Source of the DNA: Isoetes taiwanensis
Lineage: Eukaryota; Streptophyta; Lycopodiopsida; Isoetales; Isoetaceae
Length of the DNA: 64,000 bases
Assembly (NCBI GenBank): GCA_021234155.1
Contig: JAJEKV010000020.1
Location: forward strand, 6,372,563 to 6,436,562
Reading direction: 5' to 3'
Shown: piece by piece, positions 55,066-64,000 of the stretch
Layout: each line of letters begins with the position of its first letter
How positions within the stretch are numbered: position 1 is the stretch's first letter
Made by a program: the position numbers and the translations under genes
Notes under the pieces: model-generated
Database searches by the model: none
The model's input: the letters and a program-made list of their open reading frames with translations, nothing else
What the model was told of the DNA's origin: nothing

Positions 55066-55845
55066 AGTGTTCCTCCCTTGAATCAGAAATGATGGAGCGC
55101 ATCTGGATTCAGTATCTTCGAATTGATTCTTATCATTAGTCTCCTATTCTGGAGTAAGTACATTGTGCTCCAAGCTCGTGCTCCTGTGGCATCTTTTTGT
55201 GCTTACACAGTTAGACGAGACATGTAAATTTTGTACTTTTTATCTGATTAATAAACTTTTTGGCTTCCGTCCTTCAAATATTTTTTTTTTTGAGATGGCA
55301 GACTTGACCCTTTGATTTAATCCCATAATGAGCTGGATAAGGAAAGGATGAAAACTAAGCTTTTCCACGGCATAAGCAATAATCCCATCTAATAGTATCA
55401 AAGGCCTTTTCAAAATCTAACTTAAGAAGGATACACCCTTGATTAAAAGTTTATTCCAATAGAATAGAATAGAATAGATTTTTCAACATCCACGAAGATC
55501 AAGAAGCCATGGGACCCATACAATGGCCTAGTACAACCATTACTACTAGGATTAAAAAACCCTTACCTCGAAAGGTTTTCAAGGGAAAAACCTTTGCAGT
55601 AATGATCATGATACTAGACAAGCAAGAAGAAAATATAAGTAGGCGATGACTACTGAGGGTGCAATAATTGAAGAAGCTCATCCAGAACCTCCAATATGTA
55701 ACCCTTCCATAGATGCAATATAGTTCTCAAGAATGAATCTGTTAGGGAGAAAGGCAGATTGATTTAGACTTATGCAATTTTGCAAGTGATCTTTAATCCC
55801 CAAGGCAATGATTTTGGCACAGATCTTAAACAGAAAAGGGTGTGG

Positions 55846-56866
55846 AATATGATAAACAGTGGGACAAAGTGGGCTCGTTCAAGGGCCTTTTTAATTTCTT
55901 TGACTTGCTTTTGAAGGAAAAAGAGGGCATTCTCAGCTGTAATTTAATGGGCTTAGATAACCAAGGCCCATGGCCTGTTACATAATCTTCACTCGGGGGA
56001 TCCACTTATAACAAAGGGGATATGCCATCTACGTTCAAGGGGTGGCCAAAAAATCCCCTGGTATACTGACTCATGAAAGCTAATTTAACCACTAAAGTAT
56101 ATAGTTTACCCCAAATAGTAGGGAAAAACCCCCCAATGGTAAGTATACCTATGTAAAGTGGTCGAAAAAACCCCTTATAGTTGAACTCACTGTTCTATAT
56201 GCCCAACAAATGTGAATCCCCTGGGAATCTTCATGACTAATATTTCTTTGGTTTTATTCGCAGCCCACTTGAACAGGTTAATTGAGCAGCACTCGGGTCG
56301 GGTATACAATATGGATGCTTAATTTAAGTAGATATGAGGTTGCGGATCGACTTGTTTCCTTGAAGATGAAAATAGTCCGAGCCAAGGCAGTCAAGAAGTT
56401 TCTGAAAATTGACGTTGTCTGGGAACACAATGCCTTAAGACCGATTTTCAGGAATCTGTATGAAAGAGAGCAGGGGCAGCATGAAGTAATTGTAACCACA
56501 TTACTGAATAGTACACAATACAAGAACTTAATGATTGGTTACAGATATTTGGAAGAAGACAAATTGCTGAGTTCACCATCGATGATCTTATTCAGGCAGA
56601 ATTCAATGTCTACTGATTGGCTTATAGCTGTTTGAAGAAAAACTATAACTTTATTAGCATTGCCTGCTCTTAATTTATCTCTAGATATCTATTTTCAGTT
56701 CTTATATCCTTAGGGATATTTAAGAACACCCTTTTCACCTACCTATTTTATAAAGGAGGTGTTTTATCGACTAGCTATAGCTTTAATTTAATGTCATAAT
56801 GAATACAACCCATCGCTTAATTCCAAAAAAAAAAAAAAAAAAAAAAAAAAAGAAAAGAAAAAGTGG
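55846..56866 (+). mobile_element. Poly(A)-tailed insertion in the minus-strand LINE
   Basis: About 1.0 kb of plus-oriented DNA ends in A28-29 at 56826-56855 and splits the LINE between RPISLTNST and KICAK. Both flanks contain agaaaag...gtggaat, a likely target-site duplication. It carries a 117-codon frame (56282-56635; SLKMKIVRAKAVKKFLKIDV, then NLYEREQGQHEVIVTTLLNS) preceded by a tract and AG that look like a splice acceptor. I do not recognise the protein. It may be a retroposed transcript with a retained intron, or a non-autonomous retroposon. Confidence 0.65.
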
Positions 56867-58329
56867 AATTTGTTAAAGAAATCGGTCTCTAATTGGAGAT
56901 ATTAGCAGGCTTATCAATCTTAGGGACCAGAGTAATAAATCCACTAGCAATAGAAGGGTGGAGGTGATTAAATGTCCAAAAACTTTTAATGAAAGCCATA
57001 AAATCATGCTTCATAATGTCACAAAAATGCAAATAGAATTCTGGGGGAAAACCATTAGGGCCAGGAGACTTAGCATATTTAAAATTTTTAAGCACAGAGT
57101 ACACTTCCTCTATTGTTGGTATATTGGCCAAGTTATTGTCCATTTTTGGATGGTCAATGAGAATGATCATATCAATAAGCTTCTTAAAATTATTAATCTT
57201 AGTGATCTTAGAGGCATCCCTTGGAAGATTATCAGCAAAAAGCTTAGTGTAACTTGAGGAGAAGAAGTTTGAAATACCAGCTGGTTTATTTAGAATGTTA
57301 CCAGAGTTAACTTTGACTTCAGTAATAGAGTTTTTTACATGCCTAGATTTTGCTATCCTGAAGAAGAATTTGGTACAACCCGAGTCCATATCATTGGTAT
57401 ATTTAACTTTACACCTGATGGCAGCACCTTTGGCCTCAATCTCCTCGCATGAGTTTAATCTGTCTCTCAATATCCTCCTCTTTGAAATGAAGAATAGAAT
57501 TTAAGGGATCATTTTGTAAAGCCATTCTGGTATCTCTCATCTACTGAAGTAAATTGTTCTCTTCCATCTTAGCTTTATGCAACTGACTAGACCAAGCTTT
57601 TATCCAAGATTTGGAAGTTTTGGTATTGAGATTAAAGACATTTCATGGAGTTATGGTCCTAAAATCGAGGCAAGTTAGAGTAAAAGACTCTGAATTGATC
57701 ACAGAAAGACACAAAGTTCAAAAGATTTGAATTGAAGTTGTAGGGAATATTTCCAGCTCGGGAGATAGATGTTTGATGGTTGGTACATAGAAATTGGGGT
57801 TGGTGGTCGGAAATAGCGATAGATTCATCACTAACCACACAAGCATTATCCCAAAAATTTGAATCAGATACATTGAGATAAAATCTATCTAAAGCACAAT
57901 AAACTCTGGAATCTCCTTTTCTTTTGTTAGACCAAGTATATTTGGCAGTAGAAGAGGGAATATGGATGAAAAGAGTTATCATCAATCATGTTATGCCAGT
58001 TCATTTTTGCCTGTCTTGTCATATTGATCTTATTTTCCAACTTTTGATCCCAAGTAGGAGTATTGTTAAAATCTCCTACAATGATCCAGTCATTGATATT
58101 TTGATTTCTAATCCAGTTATTCATGTCAAGTCAAAGGACCTCTCTTTCTTTTGGATTGATAGAAGCATAGATATTAATGACTCCAAATTTATTGTCTTGA
58201 AATTTGAAAACTGTAGCTTGCCACATTTTGCTGGGACTGTTATAGAAATCTAGATTTTGCATATTTTTCCAAATCATGCAAATGAGATTTAGGATAAATT
58301 GCCTCTTCATACCCATAATCATAAAGGTC

Positions 58330-59200
58330 AGGTGGAGACAACAAGGGAGATAAATTGGCGAACAAAGAGTCGGAATAGACGAGAGAAAGGTATAGCGAAA
58401 TTAGGACATCAAAAGGAGCAGGGCTGGACTAATTTGAACTTGATTACCTCGTAAAGTGTAAAGAAGCTAGATCTATTCTTTCAATTTGAGAAGAGAATAC
58501 CTTCACATAGATATAATGTTCACTTCAATCACAATGAACTCGTAAAATTCCTGCTACTACACAGTTCTTATCTCCAACAAATTCATTTCAGTTCTACATA
58601 TTATATCGCAATGTCTTTTTGGAAATACAAGTTACGTAGACTTAAAGTCTTGTAGCACTAGGTCCAATGATTAGATCTGCACTATGTCTTCTTAGTTTTT
58701 TAGATCTTCTTCCTCACTATTATGGCATGTGATTTCGTAAGGACCTGTACAGGTGCATCAATGACTAAAAATTATTTTCAAAGTAGCACAGGTTAAATTT
58801 TTATAACTAAAACTGACTGACCACTGATTGATTTTTGAGAACAAGATATATTATGGAAAAAAATACACTTAGTTTAGCTCAGTGGTCTGTGATATAGCCT
58901 GCATTTGTCATGTATAATTTCCTCAAAAATTGTATGTTGTACAGATCCAGTTCTCAAAGTAGCACAAGTAAATTGAAATGTATTGAAAATTATACAGATA
59001 ATTATGCTCATGTTATATGTTCATATGGGCAAGGGATCATATAGAGGTTGCACTGGGATCTATGGTAAATGCTCAAACATTAGAAACTCTAGCACATATT
59101 TGATGCTTTGATCTAAGTGACCAAGATGATGAGATGAACCATTGAAGTAATTTGTGGCCTTCCTCTTGTCTCCTTAACTTGTAAATCAAAATCACTATGT
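58330..59200. other. No supported gene
   Basis: This lies upstream of the minus-strand LINE's truncated 5' end. No motifs or clear repeats were found. Confidence 0.4.
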
Positions 59201-59515
59201 TTATTTACCAAGAGAGCAGAAAGCCTTCCATGAGTGCTGCATTGAACATATTGGTAGTATTTCAGCTACTTTTGGACCAGTCCATTTAAACATTTCTGCT
59301 ACTAGCCCCACTGCATTATGAGCTTTGCCATTTGATAAATTACTAAGACCATTTACTATATCTTTCATACTCAATCTCAAGGTGCTTATATTTTTGTCAA
59401 AAGGTGTGCTTACCACATCTGACACATGATAGAGCTTTTGTAGCTGATTTAGAAGAGAAAGCACATCTAGATGTCCATCTTGATGCTTATTTGGAGCGAG
59501 CAGGTCATTCATCAA
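59201..59515 (-). pseudogene. LINE RT N-terminal fragment
   Basis: The frame contains LRLSMKDIVNGLSNLSNGKA and VGLVAEMFKWTGPKVAEILP, corresponding to the start of an RT domain (E/D-x-x-x-x-x-L-x-x-GKA-x-G-x-DGL-x-x-E). It is not of the same type as the two larger plant LINEs and may derive from the RRM-ORF1 LINE family represented at 3291-4843. Both ends are truncated. Confidence 0.6.
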
Positions 59516-59819
59516 GTCATCTTGTTTGTTGCATAAGATAGAACTGATTTTATCTTTTTCTCAAAGCATTATATTTTCTTTTTACCATGTCTATAAGAAA
59601 CAAAGCAATTCCCAGATGTGTGAAACACCATTGTGCTTCATATTTTGCTGATTTATCTGCTTCTCTAGGCCAAGATATATTACTTGCCTGCTCTTCACAT
59701 CGCTATTATACAAATCAAGATTTCCTTTGCATCATGTAAATTCAGTTGTGTCTCTCCAGTGGCTTCTTAGAGACAACGATGCCATTTATTGCAAAACTCT
59801 CAAAGGAACATGGTCCAAT

Positions 59820-60360
59820 CAGGGATAGGTTCTGTACGTATGAAACTATTTTTTCAGACGTATAAAGTGCAAAAATACGTATTTTTGCGAAAAATACGTA
59901 TTTTTCGTATTTAATACTTCATGCGTGGAAAAAAAAAAAAAATTCGGCGTAAAGCGAAAACCTTTCCATTTAAACTACGCTGAAACTTTTTCGCGTAAGC
60001 GAAACCTTAGTTTAAACTACGCCATTTTTTTTTTTAAATTACGGCAAAGTTTAAACCTTGATTTAAACTACGAAAACTTTTTTCGTAAGTTTTTTTTTTT
60101 CGGCGTAAACCTTTGGTTTAAACTACGCAGCGAAAAAGATTCAGCGGCAGCGAAAGCAGAAGGTTTTTACGCGAAAAAAAAAAAAAAATTTCTTCGAAAA
60201 CTTTTTCGCAGTTTGGCTGAAGGTTTAAACTACGTTTTAAATTTTTCGACAGCCGGAAATTTTTGGACGTATTTTGGCGTATTAAGCGTCAAATTTGTGC
60301 CGTATCAAGCTAAAAAATACGTGACATTATAAAACGATACTGAGATTGAACCTATCCCTG
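59820..60360. mobile_element. Non-autonomous hAT-like DNA transposon, 541 bp
   Basis: The ends are CAGGGATAGGTTC and its perfect reverse complement GAACCTATCCCTG. Perfect 8-bp copies of GGTCCAAT flank it at 59812-59819 and 60361-60368. An 8-bp duplication and CAGGG termini are the hallmark of the hAT superfamily. The interior has no transposase; it holds five copies of TTTAAACTACG and several AATACGTATTTTTNCG words. Confidence 0.92.
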
Positions 60361-60368
60361 GGTCCAAT

Positions 60369-61590
60369 ACAACATTTTCATTTTTTACTATTGGATTCAA
60401 AATAGAATAGAATATACAGGGCTAGCAATAAAACAGTCTATGACGTTCACATTTTACAGGTGGTCAAAATCTACCAGACTAGATCCAGCTCCCAACTGCA
60501 GAGGAAAACCCCCTGAAGTACACATTGTCGGATTTGTACATGCTTTCCAATCAGTCCAAGCACACCAAAAAGCGAGCTTGGCCATAAAAGTTATGGCAGA
60601 TAATGTGAGTTTGCCCTATCTGACAACTAGCACGTTAGAGCGCCATTTACGCCTAGACCACTATGGAGTTGAAGTTTTTCATGTGGCTTTTTGATGCAAC
60701 CTTCAAAGAAAGGTAACTAAAATAGTTGGTTTGTCCAAACTATCACATTGCACCTCATATGCCTAGCATTGACATTTATAGCTTATCTTTGCATCAACAC
60801 CAACATGCAAAAACAATAACATATAATGTGAACATAATGTTTTTATACTGCTAAATGTTAGCTTAATGTTTTTATACTACGAGATCTCGCAAGGCTCAAA
60901 TTATAAAAAAAGAAAAGGATAGAATTAATGAAATGACAACGACAAAAAGAGATGTGGCAATAAAGAAGCCGAACTCAACATGGCAAATTTGGATGATTAG
61001 CATATCCATTGAGGATGCAAGTTGCAATTTTAAATGTAAAAGTACAACAAGTTGAGTATTTAGCAGAGACAAACATCTTTGGGATGGTTATAGCAATGTT
61101 GGACAAAGTCTAGGAATCATCTGAAACCAACTTGAGATGGTTAGAGCAATGTTGGGGAATCATTTAAAACCAACTGGTTGAAACTGAAAATTTTCTAGTT
61201 GAATTAGTGCAACATAACAAATTTTTCGGCAAGTTCTCTTAAAATTTTCTATTAAGATCATGGAATTTTAGCTTAAAATACAAGGTAGCCGACTAGCAAA
61301 AGTAACCATAGGAAATTTTCCGATGGGACCTAAAAAGTTTGGCCAACATTGGGTTAGAGAGATGAGCCCTCGGTAAAGCCGCCCATAATTCTCTAGTATT
61401 TAATATTGGAACCATTGAACAGGGACAATGGAGCAAGATCTCTGGGAGATGCGCGGGGATCGAATTACATAGATCCATTACAATTTGCAATGTAAATGAA
61501 GCAAGATCCCTTTCTAGATGCTGAAGTGGAGGGGACAAAATGAAAGGCACGTTGAATTTGAAAAGTGTCCTTTCAATAAGGTCAACAACA
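60369..61590. other. Intergenic DNA upstream of the phytocyanin gene
   Basis: No gene is supported. The frame 60440-60694 (plus) lacks motifs. A small duplication of gttagagcaatgttgg/ggttatagcaatgttgg words occurs near 61085-61155. Confidence 0.4.
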
Positions 61591-61596
61591 AAGGTT

Positions 61597-61604
61597 TATA
61601 TAAA
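61597..61604 (+). promoter_or_regulatory. TATA box of the phytocyanin gene
   Basis: TATATAAA lies about 215 bp upstream of a plausible donor (tag|GTGGGT at 61813). The intervening sequence would be a 5'UTR exon. The choice is inferred from position and the matching acceptor just before the ATG. Confidence 0.5.
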
Positions 61605-61812
61605 ATGGCCAAAAACAACACCTTAGGTCTGACAAATGGCAAATCTGTTGGGGAAATGATTCGATCTGTGGCAGCGGCCTCTTTACACAGGCCTGCCATT
61701 AGGTACACTCTGGCTATGGTGTGGTGCCCAAGCTTCCCCCTCTTCTGTGCTATCCAAACTTGGGCTCCGTTGCCGGATAGCTTACGATCTTATCCGTTTT
61801 GCTTCGATCTAG

Positions 61813-62202
61813 GTGGGTTTTTTATTCAGAATGTAGATCTGTTTCCTGCTATTTCTTACCCATGAAATCAGAAAATACTAGCTTCTTTCTACTGTTTATT
61901 GCTTCATTTTTACTTTTTTTATCTGCATTGCTCTAAACTTGATATCCTGTATGCATTCCTTCAAATCTTAAGTTTGTATTGGCATTTTTGAGGATGTGTT
62001 ATCAGACAGTTTAATCCTTCTACATGTGGTTCATTAGGTTGTACTTCAGTTTTTATATTGTCGTGTAAGATGCTTTAATGTAGCAAATCTGCTTATAAGA
62101 AGCTGCCGGTTTGAGCCGTATATGTTTCAGATTTTACAGTGTAGTGTAGATAGACAAGTGGATAAAACATCTTTCTAACCATTATTTCTTTTTTTCTCGC
62201 AG
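61813..62202 (+). other. Probable 5'UTR intron
   Basis: A donor GTGGGT at 61813 and a pyrimidine-rich acceptor TTTTTTTCTCGCAG ending at 62202, four bases before the ATG, bound a T-rich 390-bp stretch. Without transcript data the donor is uncertain; the acceptor is strong. Confidence 0.5.
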
Positions 62203-62206
62203 AAGC

Positions 62207-63294
62207 ATGGAAGCACTTAGGTTGCTTACCGCTGTTGCATTTATTTTGATCTATAGGGCCTCAGCTAAAACAATCACGGTTGGGGACACACTAGGATGGA
62301 CAGATTTTGACGTTGCAATACAAAGAGTGCCTGATTATGCCGCTTGGGCTTTATCAGAGGACTTCGCACCTGGAGACTCAGTTGGTAAGGTTTTTTTGAT
62401 CTAAAATTACAGATTCACTAATGCATAGTCTAATTCAAGCATTTTCGCAGTGTTTAATTACACTCCAACAAAGCAAAATGTGTATCTAATGCCTTCCAAG
62501 GCGGATTATGATAGCTGCAACTTTGGAAAAGCAACCTTGCTAGACGACGGGACGTCTGGATCCTACACAGTAAGTCTTAGTTTGATTTTGAGTTTTTGAG
62601 AGAATTACAAATATGATGTGTATAGCATGAAGATAGTAACTGCATATGAATCTGAAGTGTATAGCATGAAGATGGTACTGTATATAAATATAATGTGTGT
62701 AGCATGAAGATGGTAACTACATATGTTATGATGCTCACTTTCATAATATCATGAAGACGATAAATGCTTATTATGGTGCTCACGTTCATATTAAATGCAG
62801 TGGAAGGCACCTACGCAAGAGGGTACATATTATTTTGCATGCAACAAGCCACTGCAAGGGCAGGGCACACACTGCGAAAGTGGACAAAAAGTGAGCATAA
62901 TTGTATCTTCAAAAGGGCTTGCAACTCCAGCTCCAGTGTCATTGCCACCTGAAGCAACTGGATCAGAACCACCACTTCCATCTGAACCTGTTACCTCACC
63001 AGACTCACCATTGTCTTCTGTAGCTCCATCTTCAGCTACCAAACTTCCTTCTCCTGTGGGGGAACATGGCCAACCACTTACAACAGCGCCTAGTACGAAC
63101 ATTTCGGTAATTCTCACATCCTCAGCTTGATTCAAAACTATTGAATACCAGTTCCTTTTGAAAGTGTGCTTTGTTTCTGATCAGTATCTTGTGAATTTTT
63201 TTTCAATCAGTATTCGAGAAGGAGGATTTGCAACCCCTTGCAGTTTTGGAGTTGTCTCATTTTGCTTTGCTTTTTGGCACTTCTTCAGCATTAA
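62207..63294 (+). CDS. Phytocyanin, early nodulin-like, GPI-anchored (4 exons)
   Basis: Exons are 62207-62384, 62451-62569, 62801-63106 and 63211-63294 with GT-AG introns; the joined CDS gives 228 residues. A signal peptide (MEALRLLTAVAFILIYRASA) precedes KTITVGDTLGWTDF and the plastocyanin-like fold: FAPGDSV|VFNYTPTKQNVYL, DYDSCNFGKATLL, YYFACNKPLQGQGTHCESGQ. The Cys and second His of the copper site are present, but the first His (in the xHxV strand) is replaced within KQNVYL, and there is Gln in place of Met, so copper binding is unlikely, as in early nodulin-like proteins. A Pro/Ser/Thr-rich arabinogalactan-like region follows. Exon 4 adds a hydrophobic end (FWSCLILLCFLALLQH), a GPI signal. 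Without it the frame would stop at 63130. Likely at the plasma membrane or wall. Confidence 0.88.
62600..62790. repeat. Degenerate tandem repeats in phytocyanin intron 2
   Basis: GTGTATAGCATGAAGATRGTA-like words recur three times with a period of about 38-42 bp, and two ATGGTGCTCACGTTCATA-like words follow. Confidence 0.7.
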
Positions 63295-63417
63295 TGAGGA
63301 GATTTTGTGCCCAATAGGTTAGAGTATTTTATCTGTAGCCATCCAATTGCAGGGCAGCAGTTCAATAAAGTTTTCGGATATTATCCTGTTTGAATTCAAA
63401 ATAGTAGGTTTGACAGT

Positions 63418-63475
63418 GGTCCTCAGTTTTGATCAGGAAATGCATTGGTCCTCAGTTTTGATCAGTAAATGCACA
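63418..63475. repeat. 29-bp tandem duplication
   Basis: GGTCCTCAGTTTTGATCAG followed by (g/t)aaatgcat/c occurs at 63418 and again at 63447, just downstream of the phytocyanin gene. Confidence 0.9.
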
Positions 63476-63770
63476 TGGCATATGACCTTTGCCACCTGCG
63501 CTAAGGATATTGAATACCCTAGGCCCACAGCTCAATATATACAAACGTCCAATACGAGAAAAGGTTAAAATTTTACTTAAACATAAATAGATAGACATCT
63601 GATGTCAAGTCATAGCTGGCAATATGTTCATAAAGTCATGTGCTTTTACCCAAATACCTATTAGTATTTCTAATGATTCGACTTAGTCTAATCCTGTGTT
63701 TATTAGCATTTTTATAACTCAAGTTAACCAGGTTAAAACTTTGCAGAGAGCCATTTTAAGTTCATAAAAA

Positions 63771-64000
63771 AATTGAATATAAAATTGTTTCTGGCTAAAC
63801 TTGAAGTTTCACTGGTTTTGCATGATAATATAGCTTCAATGCACATTATAAAATGGATACTTCTCCATATTCTTTTACCAACACAACACAACACGTGAAA
63901 CTTCAAATTGAATATAAAATTGCTTCTGGTTAGAGTTGAAGTTTCAGTGGTTTTGCCATGTTAATATAGCTTCAATGCACATTATAAAATGGATCCATGT
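63771..64000. repeat. 135-bp tandem duplication cut by the window edge
   Basis: AATTGAATATAAAATTG, TTGAAGTTTCA(C/G)TGGTTTTG and TAGCTTCAATGCACATTAT recur with a 135-bp period from 63771 and 63906. The array may continue beyond the window. Confidence 0.9.

Larger units (their letters stand above)
48820..55284 (+). mobile_element. Plus-strand plant LINE nested inside another LINE
   Basis: A leader of about 370 bp precedes ORF1 (from 49195), and ORF2 ends at 55065. The 3'UTR (…TCTGATTAATAAACTTTTTG) stops at a run of T (about 55273-55283). The two flanks are both parts of one minus-strand LINE. A T-run rather than poly(A) at the 3' end is odd. Several stops and frameshifts show it is inactive, but fewer than in the host LINE. 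Confidence 0.88.
48718..58322 (-). mobile_element. Minus-strand LINE, split by a nested LINE and a poly(A) insert
   Basis: Three pieces belong to one element. 58322-56867 holds the endonuclease (IVGDFNNTPTWDQKL, LDRFYLN, ISDHQPQF) and RT start (KSPGPNGFPPEFY, SGFITLVPKIDKPANISN, then RPISLTNST). 55845-55285 continues with KICAKIIALGIKDHL, AFLPNRFILENYIAS and CILLKLDFEKAFDTIRWDY. 48817-48718 resumes with SAILVNGSSG joined directly to RWKSYGLNSIGDVWNNDRW, so the YADD region and much of the thumb are deleted. The plus-strand LINE (48820-55284) and a poly(A) element (55846-56866) separate the pieces. It is related to the LINE at 27715-34520. Confidence 0.85.

Overview
This is a eukaryotic nuclear window from a land plant with a large, repeat-rich genome. 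The plant call rests on a four-exon phytocyanin gene (62207-63294), two tandem laccase pseudogenes (42484-44790), an SPT2-type chromatin protein (45410-46027), Ty3/Gypsy elements including chromodomain (chromovirus) types, and LINEs with the plant reverse-transcriptase zinc-binding tail. A LINE ORF1 of the coiled-coil plus RRM type, more familiar from animals and some seed-free plants, hints at a non-angiosperm (fern-like lineage possible), but I cannot fix the species.

Layout. 1-7900: a frameshifted coding remnant at the left edge, small palindromes and duplications, a 99-bp CT microsatellite, a LINE with an RRM-type ORF1 and the start of its ORF2 (3291-4843), an unrecognised decayed stretch, and tRNA-like SINE fragments (7230-7470). 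7900-20900: a nest of LTR elements. A 1.67-kb LTR of a minus-strand element (next to an initiator-tRNA-Met primer-binding site at 7913-7925) is split by an almost complete 11.3-kb minus-strand Ty3/Gypsy element (9121-20425) with both LTRs, gag, protease, RT-RNase H, integrase, and a large extra reading frame between integrase and the 3' LTR. A tRNA-derived SINE sits in its integrase gene. 21000-23485: two minisatellites, the second a long array of about 19-bp units. 23800-26900: MITE-like and foldback elements and GC palindromes in otherwise AT-rich DNA.

27000-34900: possible exons of an unidentified minus-strand gene, then a nearly complete minus-strand LINE with a poly(A) insertion in its RT region. 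35000-42480: dispersed and tandem duplications surrounding a chromovirus integrase/chromodomain end and its putative 3' LTR. 42480-46030: laccase pseudogene pair (one copy carries a captured retroelement integrase fragment in an exon) and the SPT2-type gene. 48700-58330: a plus-strand LINE nested in a minus-strand LINE, which also carries a separate poly(A) insertion. 59200-60370: a LINE fragment and a clean hAT-like non-autonomous transposon with an 8-bp target-site duplication. 61590-63300: the one gene that looks intact, a phytocyanin of the early-nodulin-like type, with a promoter, a probable 5'UTR intron and a last short exon encoding a hydrophobic, GPI-signal-like C-terminus.

The most interesting candidate for something poorly described is the roughly 1,000-residue accessory reading frame of the Gypsy element (12699-9539, minus), with an N-terminal globular domain, a Pro/Ser linker, a coiled coil and a C-terminal domain ending in a basic tail encoded inside the LTR, together with a short antisense ORF behind a TATA-like box in the spacer just upstream of it. 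All element genes here are frameshifted, so this copy is a fossil; family-wide comparison is needed to know the intact form.
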